Source: Pseudomonadota bacterium
Lineage (GTDB): Bacteria; Pseudomonadota; Alphaproteobacteria; Sphingomonadales; Sphingomonadaceae
Assembly (NCBI GenBank): GCA_023423775.1
Contig: JAFAEZ010000086.1
Coordinates: 1-5,234 of the forward strand
Direction: 5' to 3'
Length of the DNA stretch: 5,234 nt
Under the pieces are notes generated by a model. It ran no database searches. It was not told where the DNA came from and saw only the letters and a list, made by a program, of their open reading frames with translations. Positions 1-4,226 of this stretch are shown here, piece after piece. Made by a program: the position numbers and the translations under genes. The first letter of the stretch is position 1; each line of letters begins with the position of its first letter.

Positions 1-78
1 CGGCTGCGCCGCGCGGCCGCAGGGGCATGCCGTCCGGAAGCGGGCCTTGTCTCGCCCTCCAGGAAAAAGGGGACTTAC

Positions 79-339
79 ATGAAGTTGTTTCTCAAGGTCA
101 TGATCGGCAGCAGCATGCTCGCGCTGGCGGCATGCGGCGGCCAGGGCGACGACGCGCTTGGCGACAACGTCGCGGACGCCGCGGACGCCAAGGCCGACAC
201 GCTCGACGCGATGGCCGAAAACGCCACCAACGAAGCGGTCGAGGAAAATCTCGAGGACCAGGCCGATGCCGTGCGCGAAGCCGGCGAGGCCAAGGAAGAG
301 GCGATCGACGACGCCGACGTGGTTGTGAACAACCAGTAG
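79..339 (+). CDS. small acidic alanine-rich lipoprotein, function unknown
   Basis: The 86-residue product has a classic lipoprotein signal. A short charged start (MKLFLK) and a hydrophobic stretch lead to the lipobox LAAC at residues 16-19, so Cys19 should be the lipidated N-terminus. Gly20 at position +2 is not the Asp inner-membrane retention signal of enterobacteria, so outer-membrane sorting is plausible but not shown. The mature part (about 67 residues) is almost all Ala, Asp, Glu, Asn and Lys, with no Cys, Trp or aromatic residues. It has repeating A-D-A-x-A-D and E-A-x-x-A-x spacing that would favour an acidic helix. No catalytic motif is visible. The ATG is preceded by a good Shine-Dalgarno (AAGGGGA, 67-73) five bases upstream. 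The gene stands alone, followed by its own terminator, and converges on dinB. I do not recognise a named family; small helical lipoproteins of this type are common in sphingomonads and mostly annotated as hypothetical. Confidence 0.85.
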   Translation: MKLFLKVMIGSSMLALAACGGQGDDALGDNVADAADAKADTLDAMAENATNEAVEENLEDQADAVREAGEAKEEAIDDADVVVNNQ

Positions 340-368
340 ATCGCGACAGCTCCCTTTCCGCGATCGAT

Positions 369-403
369 GAGCGTCCCGGGCGTATTTTCGGGACGCTCTT
401 TTT
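369..403 (+). terminator. intrinsic terminator after the lipoprotein gene
   Basis: A perfect 10-bp stem (GAGCGTCCCG at 369-378 pairing with CGGGACGCTC at 389-398) encloses a 10-base loop (379-388) and is followed at once by five T residues (399-403). It lies 30 bases after the lipoprotein stop codon and 12 bases beyond the dinB stop. The T-run is present only for rightward transcription, so it mainly ends the lipoprotein mRNA. In the leftward direction the same hairpin forms but has no U-tract, so any role in ending dinB transcription would be weak. Confidence 0.9.
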
Positions 404-415
404 CTGTTCGCGGCT

Positions 416-1495
416 TCAGATCGGCAGGCCGAGCTGCGGCGCCTCCTTCGCAGTTTCCGCCTCAAGCCCGGACAGCGTAAGGCCGAGCAGTCTTATCCCC
501 TTGGGGGGCGGGAGCAGTCCCTTGAGAAGCGCAGCGCCGATCCCGAGAAACTGGTCGCGGTCCGCCACCGGCGCGGGCAGCGACCGCGCCCGGGTCACGA
601 TCTGGAAATCCTGATACTTGACCTTCAGCGTCACCGTGCGGCCGCGCACCGCCTTGTCCGCGATCCGTGACCAGACCGTGGTCGCGATCCGATCCAGTTC
701 GGCGAGCAGGTCGGATTCGGCGCGCAGGTCGGTGAAGAAGGTGTCCTCGGCGCCGATCGATTTGCGCTCGCGGTTGGCGCGCACCTGGCGGTGGCAGACG
801 GCACGGGCGAGGTCGTAATAATAAGAAGCCGAGCGGCCGAACGCCTGCTGCAGGAATTCGAGGCTGCAGGCGCGCAGGTCCGCGCCGGTCTCGATGCCGA
901 GCCGCGCCATCTTGGCAGCGGTGACCGGCCCGACGCCGTGGAAGCGCTTGACCGGGAGCGAGGCAACGAAGGCCGGACCTTGCTTGGGCGTGACGACGCA
1001 GATTCCGTCGGGCTTGTTCTCGTCGGAGGCGAGCTTGGCGAGGAATTTGTTGTACGACACGCCGGCCGAGGCAGTGAGGCCGGTCTCGGCGCGGATGCGG
1101 GCGCGGATCTCCTCGGCGATGGTGGTGGCGACGCCGATCCCTTTGAGGTCCTCGGTAACGTCGAGATAGGCCTCGTCGAGCGAGAGCGGTTCGACGTGCG
1201 GCGTATATTCGGCAAAGATCGCCCGGATCTGGCTCGAAACCTGGCGATAGGCGTCGAACCGTCCCTTGACGAAGATGAGCTCGGGGCAGCGCCGCTTGGC
1301 CGTCACCGAGGGCATCGCCGATCGCACGCCGAACTTGCGCGCCTCGTAGCTCGCCGCCGCGACCACGCCGCGCGCCGTCGAACCGCCGACCGCCACCGGC
1401 TTGCCGCGCAGCTCGGGATTGTCGCGCTGCTCCACCGACGCGAAGAAGGCGTCCATGTCGATGTGGATGATCTTCCGGATCGGCGCGTCGTTCAC
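416..1495 (-). CDS. dinB: DNA polymerase IV (Y-family translesion polymerase DinB)
   Basis: The 359-residue product is a full-length Y-family polymerase that copies damaged DNA templates with low fidelity and no proofreading. Visible signatures are the N-terminal HIDMDAFFASVEQ block with metal-binding Asp13 and steric-gate Phe18, and SLDEAYLDVT with catalytic Asp107 and Glu108 (equivalents of E. coli Asp8, Phe13, Asp103 and Glu104). SAGVSYNKFLAKLASDENKPDG (about 143-164) marks the palm, and the helix-hairpin-helix thumb LPVKRFHGVGPVTAAKM lies at about 180-196. The little-finger domain covers about 240-345, including KSIGAEDTF. The protein ends in QLGLPI (354-359), a good beta-clamp-binding motif at the extreme C-terminus. 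The start is GTG at 1495; an in-frame TAA lies only 12 bases upstream and the next in-frame ATG is inside the catalytic motif, so no other start works. The Shine-Dalgarno is weak (AAGAA). The gene begins 36 bp after the small exported-protein gene and is probably co-transcribed with it. I see no LexA box immediately upstream. Confidence 0.97.
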   Translation of the reverse strand: MNDAPIRKIIHIDMDAFFASVEQRDNPELRGKPVAVGGSTARGVVAAASYEARKFGVRSAMPSVTAKRRCPELIFVKGRFDAYRQVSSQIRAIFAEYTPHVEPLSLDEAYLDVTEDLKGIGVATTIAEEIRARIRAETGLTASAGVSYNKFLAKLASDENKPDGICVVTPKQGPAFVASLPVKRFHGVGPVTAAKMARLGIETGADLRACSLEFLQQAFGRSASYYYDLARAVCHRQVRANRERKSIGAEDTFFTDLRAESDLLAELDRIATTVWSRIADKAVRGRTVTLKVKYQDFQIVTRARSLPAPVADRDQFLGIGAALLKGLLPPPKGIRLLGLTLSGLEAETAKEAPQLGLPI

Positions 1496-1531
1496 GCTGT
1501 GTTCTTAGCGGAGGCTCGGCGCCGGGAAAAG

Positions 1532-1942
1532 TCAGAAGCGGAAGTTAAGACCGATCGCGGCGATGCGGTCGGTTCGGCCGTAGACTTCCTTCATCGGCTG
1601 GGTCCGCGCGAGGGCGCGCTCCTTGTGCGACGTGCGCGTCACTTCGAGCAGGCCAACGCGGAACTCGGCATTGCCCGACACGGGCAGGCTACCGACCACG
1701 CCGCGGCGGCTGGCCGGCGATCCGTCCTCCTCGACATAGGGAGCGGTGGTGACGCTCAGGCCGCCGCGCACCGGCGAGGCGATCGGACGATCGGCCGGAT
1801 CGGGGCCGGGGACATAGGATGGACCGACGATTTCGGTCCGCTGGGCGCTGCGCGTGTCTGTCAATCCCTGGCCCATTGCGGGCTGTATTAGGACGAAAGG
1901 CAGTATCAGCGCCGCAGCGATAGGGCGCTTATAGACCTGCAC
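1532..1942 (-). CDS. small exported protein of unknown function with outer-membrane-like C-terminus
   Basis: The 136-residue product starts with a typical Sec signal peptide: a positive start (MQVYKR), a hydrophobic core (about 7-20) and a signal peptidase I site at AMG|QG, cutting after Gly24. The mature part (about 112 residues) opens with a Pro/Gly/Ser-rich, probably flexible stretch (about 38-90). It then has two segments with alternating hydrophobic residues, AEFRVGLLEV (92-101) and RIAAIGLNFRF (126-136), separated by a charged linker. The last residue is Phe and the final segment resembles the closing strand of outer-membrane beta-barrels. The chain is too short for a usual 8-strand barrel, so it may oligomerise, be periplasmic, or only mimic the signal. 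The start is GTG at 1942 with AGGGA upstream at suitable spacing. A strong EcfG-type promoter match sits just upstream, and dinB follows 36 bp downstream. I recognise no family; the ORF shows coding character and a coherent signal peptide, RBS and promoter. Confidence 0.8.
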   Translation of the reverse strand: MQVYKRPIAAALILPFVLIQPAMGQGLTDTRSAQRTEIVGPSYVPGPDPADRPIASPVRGGLSVTTAPYVEEDGSPASRRGVVGSLPVSGNAEFRVGLLEVTRTSHKERALARTQPMKEVYGRTDRIAAIGLNFRF

Positions 1943-1951
1943 TGTATCATT

Positions 1952-1989
1952 CCCTGTTCTTTGTCGCGAGAACGAACAAAGAGAACGGG
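1952..1989. repeat. imperfect inverted repeat overlapping the EcfG-type promoter
   Basis: The left arm CCCTGTTCTTTGT (1952-1964) pairs imperfectly with the right arm ACAAAGAGAACGGG (1976-1989). The helices are CCC/GGG, GTTC/GAAC and TTTGT/ACAAA, with a one-base bulge, a two-base bulge and an 11-base loop. It covers the promoter spacer, the -10 element and the predicted start site. It could be an operator or, for transcripts leaving mipA, a weak stem-loop; there is no U-tract on the leftward side, so it is not a standard terminator. It may also be chance. Confidence 0.4.
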
Positions 1990-1996
1990 AGGTTCC
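1971..1996 (-). promoter_or_regulatory. EcfG-type general stress response promoter (GGAAC-N17-CGTT)
   Basis: Reading leftward, GGAAC (1996-1992) is followed by exactly 17 bases and CGTT (1974-1971). This is a perfect match to the alphaproteobacterial sigma-EcfG consensus GGAAC-N16/17-CGTT. Transcription would start near 1964, giving a leader of about 22 bases that carries the AGGGA ribosome-binding site before the GTG at 1942. The geometry therefore fits the small exported-protein gene and, by read-through, dinB. The site lies in the 70-bp gap after the mipA stop. The match and spacing are seen directly; sigma-factor use is inferred. Confidence 0.7.
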
Positions 1997-2012
1997 TTGG
2001 CTTTGCTGGTTA

Positions 2013-2846
2013 CTAGAAGGTGTAGCTCAGACCCAGTGCGCCGAAGAACTGGTCTGCGTCGCCGGCAATACTTGTCACCGGCGAATCCTTGAAGTCGCCG
2101 AGCAGCCGCGAATAGCTGGCGACGCCGAAGATGGCGAGGCCGTGGCGCAGGTCACCGGACAGGGATTGCGTGCCGAGCAATGTGAAACGGACATTCTTGA
2201 AGCCGCCATCGGCGTCGTAGACCGACAGGCCGCTGGCCAGGCTGCCGGCGGGGGTGACGCTGAAATAAGTGTCGGCGAAGCGGCCGCCGACATGCTCGGC
2301 CGACAGCGAGGCGCCGAGGAAGAAGGTCGGGCTGAGCGGCGTCCCATATTCGATGTTGGGCGCGACGATCATGCTGTCATGCGTGTCGGTGATGTCGTGC
2401 TCGGCGTCGAGGCGGAAGGTCAGAAAGTCGTAATCGTGGAAGACCTTGTTCTTGGTGACGCCGACGAAGGCGCCGGCCTCCACGGCCGTGTCGAGCTCGC
2501 CGAGCGCCTTGACGCGCGGGTCGCGGATGCGGCTGGCGCGGTCAAAGCGGACGTTGACCATCGGCCCGATCTCGACGTTGAGCGGGGCGTCGACCGGCTC
2601 GCGGACCACGTCGAAATAGAGCGCGGTCGCCCGGCTGTAGAAATTGAAGCCGGAGACCCGCCCGCGCACCAGGCCGGCGCCGCTCACGACATAATTGTCG
2701 GATCCCTCGTACGAGGGCGCGTAGCTCGCGCCGAGACCGAGCGTGAAAGTGTCACGGCCATCGTCGAGCGGTTCGGACGCCTGGGCCCAGACGGGCGCGG
2801 AAAACAGGAGCGGCGCCAGGGCCGCTACGCGCAATGCTTGTTTCAT
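2013..2846 (-). CDS. MipA/OmpV-family outer-membrane protein
   Basis: The product from the chosen ATG is 277 residues. It has a signal peptide (MKQALRV, then a hydrophobic core) cut at VWA|QA after Ala21. The mature chain has family hallmarks: an N-terminal strand with LGLGASYAPSYEGSDNY (36-52), DTYFSVTP (192-199), YSRLLGDFKDSPV (245-257), and a closing beta-strand FFGALGLSYTF (267-277) ending in Phe, as expected for BAM-dependent barrels. Length fits the family (about 250-280 residues). E. coli MipA is a scaffold linking the murein hydrolase MltA with PBP1B, and OmpV is a Vibrio homologue. Many proteobacteria carry homologues of uncertain job, so a direct role in peptidoglycan metabolism is not assured here. 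The reading frame is open further upstream to an ATG at 2927, but the ATG at 2846 has the signal peptide directly after it and a strong Shine-Dalgarno, so the longer form is rejected. The gene is divergent from the crtY-like gene. Confidence 0.92.
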   Translation of the reverse strand: MKQALRVAALAPLLFSAPVWAQASEPLDDGRDTFTLGLGASYAPSYEGSDNYVVSGAGLVRGRVSGFNFYSRATALYFDVVREPVDAPLNVEIGPMVNVRFDRASRIRDPRVKALGELDTAVEAGAFVGVTKNKVFHDYDFLTFRLDAEHDITDTHDSMIVAPNIEYGTPLSPTFFLGASLSAEHVGGRFADTYFSVTPAGSLASGLSVYDADGGFKNVRFTLLGTQSLSGDLRHGLAIFGVASYSRLLGDFKDSPVTSIAGDADQFFGALGLSYTF

Positions 2847-2850
2847 GTTC

Positions 2851-2858
2851 TCTCCCCC
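2851..2858 (-). promoter_or_regulatory. ribosome-binding site deciding the mipA start
   Basis: Reading leftward, GGGGGAGA (2858-2851) lies four bases before the ATG at 2846, a strong Shine-Dalgarno at normal spacing. It supports this start rather than the in-frame ATG at 2927, which would place 27 Arg/Gly-rich residues in front of the signal peptide. Confidence 0.75.
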
Positions 2859-2918
2859 TGCTCGCCGGATCCGAGCTCCAGCGCCAGTCGCGCTAGGAAG
2901 TTCCCGCCCCTGCTCGCC
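2855..2918. repeat. 12-bp direct repeat in the mipA leader
   Basis: CCCCTGCTCGCC occurs at 2855-2866 and again at 2907-2918, a 52-bp offset. On the leftward strand each copy reads GGCGAGCAGGGG and similarity continues loosely beyond it (CGGGAAC against GAGAGAAC). The inner copy carries the mipA ribosome-binding site and the outer copy touches the GGAAC of the possible promoter. It could be a small tandem duplication remnant or a paired binding site. Confidence 0.5.
2880..2904 (-). promoter_or_regulatory. possible EcfG-like promoter for mipA (one mismatch)
   Basis: Reading leftward, GGAAC (2904-2900) is followed by 16 bases and CGCT (2883-2880), one mismatch from the EcfG consensus GGAAC-N16/17-CGTT. 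The position is sensible: transcription would begin near 2873, with a leader of about 27 bases containing the strong ribosome-binding site. The spacer also contains a small hairpin (AGCGC 2880-2884 with GCGCT 2890-2894). The -10 mismatch is in a conserved position, so this is only a candidate. I see no better promoter in the gap. Confidence 0.3.
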
Positions 2919-3007
2919 CAACGCCAAGAAAACAGTGCCAAAACGACGCGGCCGCGGCCGGCTTACAACAATCCGTGGCCTAAGGCGAAGCGGTTCTGTA
3001 CATCCGC

Positions 3008-4126
3008 ATGACTATGGCAAAAGGGAAAAGGGACGGGCTGCTCATCGCGGGCGGGGGGCTGGCTGGCTGCCTCGCCGCACTGGCAATGGCCAAGATGCGG
3101 CCGGATGTGCCGCTTCTGCTGGTCGAGGAAAGCGAAAGCTTCGGCGGCCCTGGCAGGACCTGGACCTTCTTCGAAAGCGACATCGATCCGGCCGACCGCT
3201 GGCTGCTCGAGCCCCTGATCACCACGAGCTGGCCCGGTTACTATGTCGCCTTCCCGGGGCAGAGCCGCAATTTCAAGGCGCCCGTCCACGCGATCACTGC
3301 GGAGCGGCTCGACGCGGTGATGCGCGAGACGCTCCGGCCCGACCAGTATCGGCGCAGCACCCGCGTCGTCGCCGTGCGCGACAACGAGCTCGTGTTGACC
3401 GGCGGCGAGAAGCTGCGGGGGGAAGTCGCCGTCGACGCGCGCGGCGCCACGAACCTGTCGCTTCTCGATCTCGGCTGGCGCTTCTGCCTGGGCCGGACCT
3501 ATCGCTTCGCCGCCCCCCACGGCCTCGATCGCCCGGTGCTGATTGACGCCACGGTGCCGGGCGGGACCGGCTTCTTCCGCTGCCTGCCGCTGTCGGAGGA
3601 CCGCATGCTCGTCGAACATGTCGATCACGGGGCGAATCCCGACTCGGGGCTGGAGGAGGCTGGGGCGCGGATCGAGGCCTATCTCGCGCGACGCCGCTGG
3701 AGTCCTGCCGAGGTTGAGAGTGAGCAGCAGTCCCAGCTGCCATTGCCGCTCGGCGGCGACTTCAACGCCTTCTGGCGGGTCGGCGGCGCCCGCGTCGCCA
3801 AGCTCGGCATACGTGGCGGATTCTTCCATCCGGCGACCGGCGCGGCGTTGCCTGATGCGGTCGGCGCGGCGATCCTGCTAGCCGACCAACGCGATCTCGA
3901 TGGGGCGGCGCTGCACGACCTGTTCGAGGAGGAAGCGTCTCTCCTGTGGAAGAAGCGCGAATATTACCGCGGTTACAACAGCCAGCTGTTCGCGCTTCCG
4001 GGCGAGGCGCGCACTGGCTTTCTGGAGCGCCTCTACCGGCTGGACCCGGCGGTGATCGCTCGTTTCCACGCCGCCCGCGCCGGGCTGATCGACCGCAGGC
4101 GAATCTCGGCCGCCCTGAAGGCTTGA
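3008..4126 (+). CDS. crtY: CrtY-type lycopene beta-cyclase, divergent
   Basis: The 372-residue product belongs to the bacterial CrtY flavoprotein cyclases, which turn the linear ends of lycopene into beta-rings to give beta-carotene at the membrane. It starts with the FAD dinucleotide-binding motif LLIAGGGLAGCLAAL (11-25) and Glu40 closing the second strand. GGPGRTWTFF (46-55) corresponds to the family GGNHTWSF block. DARG (143-146), PHGLDRPVLIDATV (170-183), the catalytic-type Glu203 in MLVEH, GGDFNAFW (249-256) and FFHPATGAALPDAV (272-285) follow in family order. Several blocks differ from the usual form: the EDT after the catalytic Glu is EHV, HPTTGYSLP is HPATGAALP, NRMLF is NSQLF, and the KPPVP-type tail is missing. 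Length is slightly below the usual 380 or so. The start is ATG at 3008 or, in frame, 3014; neither has a good Shine-Dalgarno. No other carotenoid gene is adjacent. Membership of the family is firm, but activity on lycopene is less certain. Confidence 0.82.
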   Translation: MTMAKGKRDGLLIAGGGLAGCLAALAMAKMRPDVPLLLVEESESFGGPGRTWTFFESDIDPADRWLLEPLITTSWPGYYVAFPGQSRNFKAPVHAITAERLDAVMRETLRPDQYRRSTRVVAVRDNELVLTGGEKLRGEVAVDARGATNLSLLDLGWRFCLGRTYRFAAPHGLDRPVLIDATVPGGTGFFRCLPLSEDRMLVEHVDHGANPDSGLEEAGARIEAYLARRRWSPAEVESEQQSQLPLPLGGDFNAFWRVGGARVAKLGIRGGFFHPATGAALPDAVGAAILLADQRDLDGAALHDLFEEEASLLWKKREYYRGYNSQLFALPGEARTGFLERLYRLDPAVIARFHAARAGLIDRRRISAALKA

Positions 4127-4226
4127 GCCGCCGCAGGTCCTCGCGAGGGCTTCCACCGCTTCCCTTCATCGCATCACTGTGCTTAAGGCCGTGGCAAAAT
4201 CTGTCCGCGGAAGGATTCCCCGTCCC
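4127..4226 (+). other. intergenic gap before sucC
   Basis: This 100-bp gap probably holds the sucC promoter. The best I see is GCTTAA at 4181-4186, resembling the alphaproteobacterial housekeeping -10 (GCTANA), but without a convincing TTGAC-like -35. A short palindrome CCTCGCGAGG (4139-4148) is not followed by a T-run. No clear terminator closes the crtY-like gene, so some read-through into sucC is possible. Confidence 0.3.
4209..4215 (+). promoter_or_regulatory. ribosome-binding site of sucC
   Basis: GGAAGGA lies 11 bases before the ATG at 4227. It is a strong Shine-Dalgarno core at slightly long spacing and supports this start, which also matches the conserved MNIHEYQAK beginning of SucC proteins. 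Confidence 0.7.

Larger units (their letters stand above)
2847..3007. other. 161-bp divergent intergenic region between mipA and the crtY-like gene
   Basis: This stretch must hold the promoters of both divergent genes. The mipA side contains its ribosome-binding site, the 12-bp direct repeat and a one-mismatch EcfG-like element. On the crtY side I find no convincing -35/-10 pair; the visible features are a GC palindrome run (GCGGCCGCGGCC around 2948-2959) and an AAGG at 2982-2985, too far from the start codon to serve as a normal Shine-Dalgarno. Confidence 0.5.

Noticed and set aside
27..614. 195-residue open frame on the plus strand
   Set aside because: It overlaps the lipoprotein gene in another frame, runs through the terminator and into dinB, and is extremely Arg/Gly-rich.
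1496..1531. SOS box or own promoter directly upstream of dinB
   Set aside because: The 36-bp gap has one GTTC (1501-1504) but no partner at seven bases, and no -35/-10 pair can be fitted.
791..1891. 366-residue open frame on the plus strand
   Set aside because: It is antisense to dinB and the small exported-protein gene, rich in Arg/Asp/Gly/Ala as expected from reading a high-GC gene backwards, and has no recognisable domain.
1956..1986. Clustered GTTC/GAAC tetramers resembling an alphaproteobacterial LexA box
   Set aside because: The box needs GTTC-N7-GTTC (or GAAC-N7-GAAC). The GAAC copies at 1970, 1974 and 1983 give gaps of 0, 5 and 9 bases, never 7. They are explained by the EcfG-type promoter and the inverted repeat.
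2847..2927. N-terminal extension of mipA from an upstream in-frame ATG
   Set aside because: It would bury the signal peptide 27 residues inside the protein; the ATG at 2846 has a strong ribosome-binding site directly upstream.
2948..2962. GCGGCCGCGGCC palindromic run upstream of crtY as an operator
   Set aside because: Such GC-only palindromes occur often by chance at this base composition (a similar GCGGCCGC lies near the window start), and there is no further symmetry around it.
2142..3011. 289-residue open frame on the plus strand
   Set aside because: It is antisense to mipA, which has a signal peptide, family motifs and ribosome-binding site; this frame has none.
4139..4148. CCTCGCGAGG palindrome after crtY as a terminator
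   Set aside because: It forms only a very short stem if folded and is followed by GCTTCC, not a T-run.
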